NCBI RefSeq assembly: GCF_000801105.2
Contig: NC_079515.1
Span: forward strand, 7,750,001-7,814,000
From: Raphanus sativus
Taxonomy: Eukaryota; Streptophyta; Magnoliopsida; Brassicales; Brassicaceae
Length of the DNA stretch: 64,000 bases
Reading direction: 5' to 3'
Part shown: positions 1 to 11,492 of the stretch, one piece after another
Layout: each line of letters begins with the position of its first letter
Numbering within the stretch: the first letter of the stretch is position 1
Notes under the pieces: model-generated
The model's database searches: none
What the model was told of the DNA's origin: nothing
The model's input: the letters and a program-made list of their open reading frames with translations, nothing else
Made by a program: the position numbers and the translations under genes

Positions 1-153
1 TCTTCTTCGAATGCGCCATGACTCTTCTTCTGATCTTTCCTTTCCCTCTTTCTCGCTCAAATAAGTTGCTAAAAAACATGTAAAGTCTTGAAAATGGTAT
101 GAAATTTAACAGGATTACCCAAAAAAAAGGTAATCTATTACGAAGCATTTACA

Positions 154-560
154 TTGAATGGTGATAGGTATATTTTGGTGAGTTTCAATGTTAGGTATGA
201 GAAATTTAATGATGTTCAAGTTCCAAAAACATTGAGGATTCAATGTAGAGATTTGACTCTTGTAAACTACCAAGGGAAGCTAGGATTCTTATGTTGGAAC
301 CACCAGGATGTAGATTTGTGGGTTATGGGGAATGCTGAGGAACAAGAGTGGTCGATGGTCACATTATTTTCCATGCTTCAAGATCTGCCAAGTGATATCC
401 AGTTTTCGAGTGTCACACATCCTAGTGGTGAAATCATTATAGTCCATAAAACATGTGATGATACTGACTTCCCGTTAGCTGTTTGTTAGTTATAATACTA
501 AACGGAGCACTCGTAGAAGAGTTGAAATAAAAATACAACATCAGAAAAAAACAATGTCTT
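154..560 (+). pseudogene. F-box-associated (FBA type 3) domain fragment
   Basis: The open stretch at 154-489 encodes 111 residues typical of the plant F-box-associated domain: ILVSFNVRYEKF, then GKLGFLCW, then a W-V-M segment. In intact proteins this domain follows an N-terminal F-box and recognises targets of SCF ubiquitin ligases. No F-box precedes it within the window. Just after the stop, the expected end of the domain continues in the next frame (YNTKRSTRRVEIK, to about 560), so a frameshift has broken it. The part upstream of position 1 is unseen. I treat it as a decayed member of this very large family. It is not syntenic with a gene I can name. Confidence 0.7.
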
Positions 561-904
561 GGGTGGTTTTATCCAGTTCTGGATTGTCACACAGATCATG
601 TTGAGAATACTATGCGGTTGTAATTTCGTTTCATTAGTTGAATTCCAACTCGTGTGCTATTATGTTATGATATAGTATTATCTGAATATGACAGAAACGC
701 AAATGGAGTGAGAGGTAACAATTCAAAATTATATATGGATTCAAGACTCTCCTACAAGTTTTTGACACTAGAACCTATTGTGAGATTAATGTCCTTAGTG
801 GATGAAGCATGGGCCTTGCACTGCATGCATGTGCAGAAGATAAAGGTTGTGACTTGTGAGGAGTTTCACGTCTTCTGAGACTCTCTTACAACGAGATTCA
901 TGCC

Positions 905-2888
905 ATCTATATTATTAAAATTCAAGTACACAACTGAATTGTTTGGAAACAAAGATAATAGATTAAATGAGATATGTTTGGAAACATAAATAGTAGAAAT
1001 GTTTATTTTTTTTTATTTACACATCTTACCAATGTATTTTCAATAAATTAATAATAAATGAGAATTATTTGAAAACATGAATAACATTTTTAATAATTCA
1101 TTGTTTTTACAGTAAATTAAACAATATCCTTTCTATATTTCTTTTTATTTACAATTTTGTCGCAATATTTACAATTCTTTATGGTGAAAAAAAAAAACAC
1201 AAACTGAAGTATAAATAGTATATTATAGGGGCTTCTATATTATATAAAAAAAAATTGAAATACAGTATTATTATCTTATTTAATTTAGTCAAATATAAAA
1301 ATTTCAAAAGTTCAATTTTCAAAAAAAATATCAGAAATTAAGAATAATTCATAGAAAACTAATGTAAAAATTAAAATTTTGAAACATGAATAAAAGTATG
1401 TCAAGAAGAAAAAAGTAATGGCTTATGTTATTAATAAAAATTGGAAATCCATTATATTAGAAAAACTATCTACTTGGATCAGTTTTAAAATATACAAAAA
1501 ATAGACTAATTTAATTACCTAAAACATTTTTTGTCTAAAGTAATCATAAAATAAAATTGAAAATTTTATATAAATATTTCAAATCAAAATAATAATTTAA
1601 GCTTGATTTATATCAAAAATTGATTTAACATATGCATATATTCAAAATTTTATTTTTACTAAAATATTTTCCAATAACCATTATTAAAAATGTTTTCAAT
1701 ATATATAAGAAAAATACAACAAGAAGACCAATTTCATATACCAACTTAAAATGTGGTTTTTATGTGATTATTTATAAGATCTTTCACGTTATTACTTATT
1801 TGAAAGCATTTATTAAATGAAACCTCAAAATAAAATCAAGTTGAAATAACAAATTATTAAATCAACAAAATCATGATACGAGTCTGAATTATCTTAACTC
1901 TTTAAAAAAATAGTTTCATTTAAAATAAAAGCTTAATCACATAAACTAAATTAAGTAGAATTATATTTTTTTCTGAAATGCACAAATGAATTTTTCAATA
2001 CCGAGAGTGTTGAAGATATAAAATATATTATTTAAATTAAAAAAATTAGTGTAAAATAAGTTTAACTTTGGGTTAAATAAATAAAATCATATAACGGGTT
2101 AGAATTACTTAGAGTCTTCAAAAATTTAGTCATATTTAAAATAAGTAAATAAGTCATAGAAGTAAATTTAATTTAAGAGAAATTTCATAAAAATTTAAAA
2201 TATAAAATTTATCAAAAATCAAAATTTTTATTACGCAAAATAATTTTCCAACAAAATATATACCCGCCCTTAAAAAAGGCGGGTCAAAATCTAGTATGAT
2301 TTAGAGTTAAGTGGTAGAGTTTTGAGAATGGAGTTTCAAATTTTTAATAAATAAAAATAAATATTAAAATTTTCAAAATAAAAAAAAAAACTTTTTAGTC
2401 ATTTTAAAATTATTTTGTGACAAAAATTTAAAAAGACTATTCAAGAAAATTGTCTATAAATAAAGCTATTTTAGAGATATATAATCAAATAACTTACTTT
2501 TTAGAAATATAAAATAGCAAAATATATTAGAAATGGTCTAAACATAAGATTAGTTTTTCTCAACTACCAATTCTCTCTATTGAAATTTTTACAAAAGAGT
2601 ATAAGAACGTCACCGCTGATATAATATCTTAACATATTAATATTAAAATAATATATTGAAATCAAATATAAAAAATTCGACCAATACTGAAAATGACAAT
2701 TAGTGAAGCCAGGAATTCATTCAGAGTTTCTACTAGTAAAAATGTCACATACGCAAAACTTTGTTAATAGAAAAACAATACTACAAATCCAAGAGTAACC
2801 AACTCATCATATAAGCTTTGTGTTTTTCTCATACACTAGGCAAAAAAAGGGACTGAAAGATCGAACAAAAGAAGAGCCAAGGTCTTTC
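905..2888. other. AT-rich intergenic stretch
   Basis: Apart from the Helitron candidate, I see only AT-rich sequence here. Around 2300-2560 is a dispersed repeat (motif TTTAGAGTTAAG followed by A/T-rich text) that reappears near 19270-19600. Short open frames are AT-rich and resemble no protein. The last about 200 bases should be 3' UTR of the nucleolin-like gene. Confidence 0.5.
1234..2294 (+). mobile_element. Non-autonomous Helitron (candidate)
   Basis: The right end has the Helitron 3' signature: a GC hairpin (CCCGCC, short loop, GGCGGG at about 2266-2284) followed by TCAAAATCTAG and a host T. The left end starts TCTATATTATATAAAA, the usual TC-initiated terminus in crucifers, and continues with TTGAAATACAG, similar to the terminus of the element at 25940. 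There is no coding capacity. The base before TC is T rather than the expected A, so the left boundary is less certain than the right. Confidence 0.55.
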
Positions 2889-2889
2889 A

Positions 2890-4818
2890 CTACTCATCAA
2901 AGACGATCTTCTTCCCTGCAATGACAATACAAAAGCATAAGTTTATGAGACGAGATTTCTACAAGTCACAAAAAGCTTCAAGGAACGAGGAGATGAAACA
3001 AACCTTGGGCTGCTGAGGCAATTACGCTTGGTTTGCTGGGTGTTGTACGTTCACCATTGCCTCTTCCAGGTCCTCTTTTGAAGCTGTCACCGTCGCCACG
3101 TTCAGGTCCTCTCTTGGAGGTGGTATCATTGCCACGTCCACTATTCCCATCAGCATTCTTTTCTTTTGGTCTAGCTTCAATCACCACAATGTTCCGTCCT
3201 CCTAGTGCACTTCCGTTTAGTTCCAATGCCTTGTTGAATCCATCCTCATTCAAATCTAGGTAAGCCACCCTGAAAGATTAAGAAAACATATGTTCCATGA
3301 GTCATCATCATCATTGACCAAAGTACCAAAGAAGAGTTAGTTACTAACCCCTTGCTATCACCAGTCTCTTGGTAATAAGGAAGAGAAATCCTTTTGATCT
3401 CTCCACAAGCACCAAAATGATTCCTCAAGGAAGTTTTCATCTGTGCAATGTTTCAGAAACAGATTAATTTTTATCGCAGCATGTAAGAAGAAATTGGTTT
3501 TAAAAGAAAGTTGGAAGATCATGAGGAGGGAGGATCATTACATCATCTTCACTCACAGACTTGTTGAATCCGGTAACAAAAATCGTTTTAACTTTGTTTC
3601 CTGGACGTGAAGCAGGTCTCGCCTTAGCAAAATCAAGCAGAATATTGCGGCCTCGTAATGGTTTACCATTCAGTTCCAATGCCTACATGTTCCAAAACAA
3701 CCAATCAACGATACATACATCCAGAATCAGATTCGCAATTGTAACGACTCCAACGTAAAAAGAAGAGCAATAACTTACCTTGTGAGCAGCTTCTTCAGAA
3801 GCAAACTCTACATGTGCGAATCCCTTAGCAAGTCTAACATCGACGATTTCACCAACTTCTTTGAAGAATTTCTCTCTGTTTAATGAGTTATAATAAGTAT
3901 TTGAAGCTTTCTATCTGAAGAAGAAAACAGTATTTGTGCAGCTTACAAGTCAGATTTCTCAATTTGAAAGGGAAGATGTCCAGCAAATAGCGTCTTGGGC
4001 TGTAAAATGTAACAATTAAAACATTTTAGATAAAAACATAACCATAAGGAAATAACAACTTCATAATCCAGTATAACAGGATGGAATTCTTACTTCTTTT
4101 GCAATTGATTTCTGCTCTGACTCCACCACTTCACCATTAGTATTCTGTTTTTTTTTTATTACAAGATAAAGATTTCCAGTTAGAATAAAGATAATGCTTT
4201 AATCCTACATTCTATACAGGACTGACACTAATGCAAATGAAAAAAATAATAAAAAAGAAAATAGCTTGGTGGAAGAAAGAACCTACCTTCTTATTCTTCT
4301 TCTTCTTCTTCTTTTTCTTTTGTGGAGCCTTTTCAACAGCTTGAATCAACTCTTTCTTCTGCTTTTTGGGATCCTTTGGGATGTCTGAATCAACTTCCGC
4401 ATCTCTCTTACCTTAAAAAGTAAACAAGACAAACAAAAGTCAAAAATAAAACATAGTGTTTGGTCTCTCAAGTAAACAAAGCACCAATAACCAATTCTAA
4501 CTACAAAGCTGTGGCCTTTTCATCGTCGTCGTCCAGTGGACGACGTCCACAAACAGAGGGAATGATACAAGTCGAAAAACACAAAATCACTAAGCGAGAA
4601 CCCAAAACATCGAACAAAACAGCTAAGAATCTTACTTTTCTTTGATGGCTTCGTCTTTGAGTCAAGTGGTGCTGCTGCTTCGACCTAGAACATCCCCCCA
4701 AACAAACAAACATTGTTTCGATTAATTACCCACCAAAGTTACAGACAAAATCTAGAAGAAGGAGAGAGAGAAAGAAGACTACTTTGGTGGTAATGGATTC
4801 TTTCTTAGACTTGGCCAT
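2890..4818 (-). CDS. Nucleolin-like protein, short form, two RRMs
   Basis: Ten exons join in frame with GT-AG introns: 4783-4818, 4636-4684, 4287-4411, 4094-4144, 3947-3999, 3779-3875, 3542-3682, 3349-3440, 3004-3269 and 2890-2915, giving 311 residues. The N-terminus is lysine-rich (MAKSKKES; polylysine near residues 60-69). RRM1 begins TLFAGHLPFQ (about 88-155), RRM2 begins TIFVTGFNKS (about 165-245), then a short Gly/Arg tail and the nucleolin-type end GKKIVFDE. Plant nucleolins act in the nucleolus in rDNA chromatin and pre-rRNA processing. Position next to PAT11 matches At3g18610 (NUC-L2/PARLL1). Oddity: the long acidic Ser/Glu/Asp blocks of Arabidopsis nucleolins are absent, so it is about half the usual length, and the GAR region is poor in RGG. 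A telobox (AAACCCTA on the minus strand) lies just upstream, at about 4841-4848. Confidence 0.85.
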
Positions 4819-5422
4819 GGCTGGCGACTGCTGCTGTGCTGTTTTAGGGTTTTCGAGCGGTTTGCTGCGAACAGAGTTTTGGGTGTTTAGAGGGGTTTTA
4901 GGGAAGTTGTGCTTTAAAAAAATGTCTACTTTCTATTGGGCTGGCTGTACCAGAAAACTATTCTTTTTAAGTCACAATAACATAACGTAAATAACTCATA
5001 ATAGAGGGACCAAAATTATAATAACAAAAAAAAACTGGGGAGACTAAAGATAATGCAAAAAGTACTAAATTTTTTATCTCTTCTCCCTTCTTACTTCCGA
5101 TCAAAAACTCCACCGGTGTCTACCGGTACCGGAGATTGTTTCTCATCAGAGTTACCGGTAGGTTAAAGTTCGTAGCTTTAAGGGAGCTGATAGTTAGTTG
5201 TGTTCCTGCGAATCATCAACGTGGTTGTGTCATTGTTCTGTTTGCTTTGGTTGATTAACCAGATGATTGATGGGATTGTCTTCTGTAATTGATACATTGA
5301 TTGCTGCAAGCAAGACTACTTCCCAAGCTAGAGGGGAAACACGTTTTTGGTTTTTCTTTTGGGTTTCTGATTCTTCAACTCTCGTTGTTAGTAGTCTGGG
5401 ATTAACTGAAGAAGAAGAAGCC
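4819..5422. promoter_or_regulatory. Divergent promoter region, nucleolin-like / PAT11
   Basis: This 604-bp interval separates the divergent starts of the nucleolin-like gene and PAT11. Visible motifs are a telobox (AAAACCCTAAAA, minus strand, near 4841), a TGGGCT site II motif near 4938, and ACCGGT repeats near 5111-5160. Telobox plus site II is typical of plant ribosome-biogenesis genes, so these probably serve the nucleolin side. No TATA box is evident. Confidence 0.4.
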
Positions 5423-5450
5423 ATGGAAGACTCTTCCCAGGTTTGTGGAA

Positions 5451-5486
<36 letters not shown>

Positions 5487-6960
5487 CATTTCACTGCATT
5501 GTATTGAGGGTTTCTTGCTTATGATGCCTCAGTGTGTGTGTGTGTGTGTCTTAGTGTTTATGTTTACACATTTGAGGTCATAAGCTAGTGACTGCATCTG
5601 ATACTAATAGTAGAGTTATCATAGAGTCATAGACGCATAGTGGGACTGTTTGTCTTGCGTAGCTTTGAAAGAGCGAACTGAAAAACAGCTTCATGCCTGA
5701 AAATATATAATTGTTTTTAACTTTTTTTTTTCCATTCTCCAGGGGAGTTTTGTTACAACCATAAACGAAGATTATGAATCAGTTTGCTGGGGCTGTGGGC
5801 TAAACCTTGTTCTTCCATCATACGCCCCTGTTTTCAAGTGTGGCTGGTGTGGCGCAATCACGAATCACAATCCTGTCAGACCTGAAACCAGACGCTTTGT
5901 GTTGAGACGTATCCGTGACCGCTGTTTCGTCGCTATTCTTGCTGTTTTCATGCTCTTTGTCATATGTAAGAGTTCCTCTAAAGAATAAACACCAATCTAG
6001 AAATGATATCTGCCATTGAATATACTCTGTTCTTGGTAATAAAACTGTAGGTGGTGGGATTTGGGCAGCGTACCCGGTCGTGTTTTCGATCAGCTTGGTG
6101 TGCGAGATTTTCCATTCTGTTATAGCAGTGACTCTGGGGATATCAACGTTATCTACATTCATGGTTGTTGCTTTTAAATGCGCGGGGAAACCGATTGATA
6201 TTGTTTATGGAACCCACCCTGGAGTAGGGAACGGCGCACTTAACAACTACACCTTTTGTCACACCTGCTCCAAACCAAAGTCACCTAGAACCCATCACTG
6301 TCGCACTTGTGGCATGTGTGTCCTCGACATGGATCATCATTGCCCCTTTGTAAGTCTCTTGGTTTCACATATGAATCACAGACTTAGTACCAAAGTTTAT
6401 CATTTCAAACTTTACTATATTCCTCTAGCTGTGACTTTATTTACTGGTTTAGAGCTTAAGGCTTGTGTTGGTATTTGCAGATTGGTAACTGTGTTGGTGC
6501 GGGTAATCACAAAAACTTCATCGCCTTCCTTATCTCGGCCATTATAAGCACAAGCTACGCTTCTGTTATGTGTGTGTATTCCCTGATTCATATCTTGCCA
6601 ACCATAGAAACTGGAGCAGCGTATGCATCACATGCTAATAGTGTATCGATTCTGAGAGGGGTGAAGAGTATCGTGCTTGCTTACATATCCAATGATATCT
6701 TCATCTCTCTTCGAGGCTTTGTTTTATTGTACCTCTTTGTGGCGAGTGTTTCAGTGGCCATTGGGTTAAGTGTTTTGCTATGGCAACAGCTTAGCTATGT
6801 CTACGAAGGCAAGACTTACTTAAGCCATTTAGGTTCTCAAGGAAGCGAGGAAGATGGTGAAAAGAGCTGCGGGAATCTTTTGACATTTTTTGGATGTCCA
6901 CTTTCGATTGAAAGGCACTTGCCAACTATAAGGAACTTGAGGAAGAGACATAAGACATGA
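5423..6960 (+). CDS. PAT11: Protein S-acyltransferase (DHHC palmitoyltransferase)
   Basis: Four exons (5423-5440, 5743-5965, 6051-6349, 6481-6960) give 339 residues. The enzyme would transfer palmitate to cysteines of membrane-associated proteins. The DHHC cysteine-rich domain reads [16 protein letters not shown], then [14 protein letters not shown] with the catalytic DHHC, then [13 protein letters not shown]; exons 3 and 4 join inside it. Two hydrophobic segments precede it (near 60-110) and two follow, as in the family. An N-terminal CWGCGLNL...CGWCG motif matches the Arabidopsis orthologue, as does the C-terminal [15 protein letters not shown]. The start is the ATG in GCCATGGAAGAC. Intron 1 carries a CT microsatellite at 5454-5482 and a TG run near 5532. 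Position matches At3g18620. Confidence 0.92.
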
Positions 6961-7569
6961 GTAAAAAGAGGAGAATAGTGAGTCAATGTTTCAACATCTG
7001 CAGCTTGGTTTTGGTCATTCGGAATCATCAATTATATTTGCTAACAAGTAATGAAGATGAGCAAAGTTTGTATCTATCTCATATGTGAAAACTAATGTTC
7101 ATAGAATATAGTAAATTTTGTTTTCCATGCGATGAATTCATTAATAACAGTATCAGAGGGGTTGCATAAAAATCTTGTAGCACATCATCATCATTAACTT
7201 AAGGCAGCACAAAGCTTCTGGCTAATCTTTGACGCACTTGTTTATAGTTTTCACATATCCCACCATCATCAATACTTTTTTTTAACTTTTTCATGCTTTG
7301 TAGCAACAAGGAAGTTCTACAAGTAAGCAGCAGCAATTTAATACACACCATGACGAGATACAGTATTCTTCAGTAGTACAAAATGACGAGATACAGTTTT
7401 CAGCTACTTTGTCTTACGCAGGTTAGTCGTCTAGACTTCCATGATAACATAATAAATCACAAAAGGAGAGCGTTGAGGTGTGAAAGCTTAAAGCTTTGTT
7501 AACCAAACGAGATTGTAAAAATTTGTCTTCCCAGGAGCACTTCGTCTTGGCGTTAAGGCACTTAAGAGG

Positions 7570-7752
7570 TTAGAGTTGCCAGTCTATAGGGGCAGTGCCC
7601 ATTTGCTCGAGTAGCTGGTTTGCTTGAGAGAAATGCCTGTCCAAACGTGGAACATTAGTGATATAACTCAGCACTCAGCAGTTGGGACAACATAAGCACA
7701 ATGCGCAAGTCATAACATGTTTTGCAGACTCACGGAAGAGGCAGGACCGCAG

Positions 7753-7845
<93 letters not shown>

Positions 7846-9267
7846 AACCTGCAATTGAAGAAGCCTCTATGCGCAGACAAACCAGATGGATGAGCTGCTG
7901 TGAGAATGTGATGTTTATTCCCATCTATCAACCTGCAATGATCATAGGAAAGCTTGCAATCTCATACAAGACAGACAATGAAGATGCATAGGCCTAAATA
8001 AATAAAAAAATCAAACCTACTTGGATTTCTCTTGAGCGTATTTTCCCCAGAGGAGAAAGACAACACCTTCCTTCTGCTGTGAGATACTTCGAATGACAGC
8101 ATCAGTGAATTGTTCCCATCCTTTCTTTGCATGTGAATTCGGCTGTTTACTCCTTACTGAATCAACAAGGCAAGATAACTAACATTTGTAAGAAGATTTG
8201 CAGGATTTTTGACGTTTCGTACTTACACGGTCACCACACGATGATGAACATTTATTTACCTGTGAGAACAGCATTCAACAGCAGAACACCCTAAAAGAGG
8301 AAGTCAAAAATGAATTACATGATCTTCTTCTCCGAGTAAACTGAAAACTGATGTAATAAATAAGCAGAGAGATCAATGTACCTGCACAGCCCATTTCTGT
8401 AGATTACCATGACGAGGGATTGAACAACCAACATCTTTCTGAAGCTCCTTAAATATATTCAAAAGACTAGAAGGAAGCTTCTCTCCTTCAGGCACAGAGA
8501 AAGACAAACCCATAGCTTGACCAGGTCCATGGTAAGGATCCTTGAACCAAACAGAAGCACACAACAAGAATCCATTAAACTCTTCAAAGAAACCATTGTT
8601 CTTCGGAAAAATGATGTTACCTGTCCGATAATAACAGCCTTCACTCGATCAAAAGGAGTTGTATTTAGAGCATTGAAAACCAATTGCTGCGGCGGGTAAA
8701 TAGGAGAGCCTTTACCCTCAGCTACGATGATCTCACGTTCAAGGAAACAAGCAAGGGTCTTGGCGTAGGGCTTATCCAATTCACCAGGGAGAGCTTTGAG
8801 CCATGATTCTTCAACTAAGAGCTCAGCCAATGGCACGTAGCAGCAGTTTCCTTCAGCTACACAAAATTTCAATTTTCAAGTCCCAAATCAAACTAATTCG
8901 TAAAACCCTAGAAAAGTCTCTCTCTCTTTTTTTTTTCCAGCCCTAGCTAATGGAAGAGACAAGAAGACAACAAATCAGCTAAAAAAAAGGACGAACCTTT
9001 CGCTTTCGTGACCTTCTCGGAGCAGAGGGCGAGGCTGCGCTTGGATTTGGCTACGGATTTGTTGAAATCGGAGCGAGAGATTTGCTCTGGTGTAAGGCCG
9101 GACGAGTCGTCGGCGACGGTTACGCGCGGCGGCGGCGATTTTGCTGCAGAGTCGAAACCGCGGGACCTACCGGCGGCGGAAACGGCGGGAAAGGGGGAAG
9201 AAGAGGATTTGAGGCGTTTGGCGGGTTGGAAAAAGTCCATTAGGGTTTTAGATGTCGACGAAGCCAT
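7570..9267 (-). CDS. UNG: Uracil-DNA glycosylase (family 1 UNG)
   Basis: Seven exons (8997-9267, 8621-8856, 8382-8540, 8260-8290, 8021-8156, 7849-7932, 7570-7636) join in frame to 327 residues. UNG removes uracil from DNA to start base-excision repair. The water-activating motif [10 protein letters not shown] is split by an intron between Q and [11 protein letters not shown] and LLWGKYAQ follow, and the DNA-intercalating motif [14 protein letters not shown] is complete, so the active site looks intact. The N-terminus has a PCNA-interaction-like box ([13 protein letters not shown]), matching nuclear UNGs; an organellar role cannot be excluded. The start at 9267 gives [13 protein letters not shown]. 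An upstream in-frame ATG at 9291 is less likely. The gene is convergent with PAT11, as in Arabidopsis (At3g18630). Confidence 0.92.
7755..7843. repeat. (GA)n microsatellite inside UNG intron 6
   Basis: An uninterrupted 89-bp GA run (CT on the coding strand). It begins about five bases inside the 5' splice site of UNG intron 6 (intron 7637-7848) and fills roughly 40 percent of that intron. It should be highly length-polymorphic. Confidence 0.97.
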
Positions 9268-9339
9268 CTCCGTTTCAGATATCAAATTCACTTCTCGGAG
9301 AAAGTTCCTAACTTTTATTTTTCTTTTCTGTTCCCGGTA

Positions 9340-11492
9340 AAATCCAGAGACGAGTTTTTAGAATGGCGGGAGCGACGGTGCAAACCGGTTTAGACCGGTT
9401 CGTATGTCTGCACCCGTGTTAGTTTTTTTTTTTTTTTGGGTAAGATGCACCGCACCCTTATTCGTTATTAAGAACACTCTGCACTTCCAGTTTTAGTTTC
9501 ATAATGTTTTTTTTCTCTTTCATTTTGAAAATAATTACACAGTAGAGAAGATTGTAAAGTGCAATGATCGTAATTAAACAAAAGACTACCAAACCATTAC
9601 TTTGGTTGATTATAGATAGGGAGTAAAATGTTGTTTCTACCTTAGTTTCCTACGGTTTTCCGTCCTTTGTTTCTTTGTCTGTGAGACGTGGATTGCAGTT
9701 GCTATTCCATGTCTTTTGCTAAGGGTTTAAAAGGTCTTTATTGAAAGAGTCTTTTCCCTGAAAGTATCAAAAGGTCTATTGGACCAGAACTTTCATCCAA
9801 ATCCAATTGATATTCTTCTTTGCCTTCTAAGGAAGTTAAAGAGGCAAACTGATTTGAGTCCAAATCAATCCTAACCTCGGTTAAGGTTTGAGTGACTGAA
9901 GACTCTGTTTGTTGCTTTGTTGGGGCAGACATCGTAAACAGAGATTCAGTTATTTCATTGACAAAAATAATTGTTGGTGACTGGTGACTCGTACAAGTTC
10001 TCTAGCACTGAAATAGTAGCTAAAAAACCAGATCATCCATATCAGTAGAATTGATCTTGTCGATCATCTAATCACAAATGCAAGATGTATCTTCTTTTGG
10101 TGTAGCTTGTTTATCTGAAACAGAGCATGCGAAATGTGGTAGTTTTCAACTATGGTAGGTAGCTTCGTAATGTTTCTTTCAACTAAGGTAGTTTTCTTGA
10201 AAAGAACATGAACAAAAGGGATCTTAGACAAATCAACATTGTCACAAAGAGATGATGGGATCTCTGAACTTTGGTTTGTATAAAAAGACAAACAAAATCT
10301 TGTTTATCAGACTGGACCACGTCACTATGTCGATAGACAAAAATTAAAAAATTGAACAAAATTGATTATGGTATATCTACAGAACTGGAAGATGGTAAGG
10401 ATAACACCCATAGACCATAGTTATACTCAGAACCCAAAGTTTACACTAATCTTAATTTATAATTTGTTTTTGAAGTGTACATCCTTTTTTTTTAATTCAC
10501 GTCTTTATTAGTGCTCAAAGAGCCAAATATCCCACAGCTCAATTCTAAGATTTTTTTTAAGAATTAAAAAACTACCATTACAGCAAAAAGAAAACCAAAA
10601 CTCTAGTTCAACAGCAAGAAAAACTACAAATCTTGTGAAACTAAACCGAATCAGATCTGATAATTAGTAAAATCCGAATGAAAATTATAAGTATAATATC
10701 AAATATCTGAAAATCCAAATTAACCAACCGAACCCGACAGCCCCTAAAAGCCCAACCTAATCTTGCAATACATGTATAAAGCTGTGGAATGGGCTGTCCA
10801 TTTGCAATAAACTTCGCTATAGTTGCTGACATGTTGCTGATCTGATCGATAAGTTCCCTGGTCATATTACTTTGGGCCGAAACAAAGTTTCTCGACCATT
10901 AAATGATGGTTATCTTGATAAAGTTTTCCACTCTCAGAAGTGTTTAGGTTTGAGCCTACTGAGAAATCTGCAGCAGCCGCATCTATCACTTGCTGTTGAC
11001 TTCATCCAGCGGTCAGTGAGTTTTGGTGCAGCAATACATTATGGGTTGTCCATTGCATTGCATGCGTAGTTTCATCTTGTTCAGATTAGTTATTCTGTGA
11101 GACTCTGATTCTAGTCCTAGCTTTTCCGGAGTGCTGATCTTCCGCAGCGGCAGACCTCCTTCTTACATTACACTCTCATGTTGAAGGCCACTTCTTTTTT
11201 TTTTCTTAATGCAAGGGGTGAATGACTAGGTGACCGATGGTAACATCAGAACAAAATAGGCTTCCATTAAGCAAACAGTAATTATTATCATTAAAAAAAC
11301 TCAGAATAGCAAAAGCTGAATAGAGACACTCATGGGGATATTTTAATAGACACAAAAACAAACTCACATAATATAGTTAGTCACCACGGTGCAGACACAA
11401 TTGACAAGACAGAGAATGAAAACTGTCTTCTAAAATATATATATAAGAATATGCTTCTAAGTTCTAAGACACATAGCCAGAGATCAAATCTC
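9340..11492. other. Intergenic region with a possible gene relic
   Basis: No intact gene is visible. On the minus strand, 10760-10865 reads RELIDQISNMSATIAKFIANGQPIPQLY, clean protein-like text, and the sequence up to 11070 continues in shifted frames. A minus-strand frame at 9738-9932 (starting MSAPTKQQTESS) also looks coding-like. In Arabidopsis a CCCH zinc-finger gene (At3g18640) lies between UNG and AGL103, so these may be its remains. I could not confirm any zinc-finger motif. Confidence 0.35.

Noticed and set aside
9008..9340. 110-codon plus-strand frame
   Set aside because: Antisense of UNG exon 1 and its promoter. No protein similarity.
10872..11069. 65-codon plus-strand frame
   Set aside because: The opposite strand reads better as a broken continuation of the protein-like relic at 10641-10865; no family match on plus.
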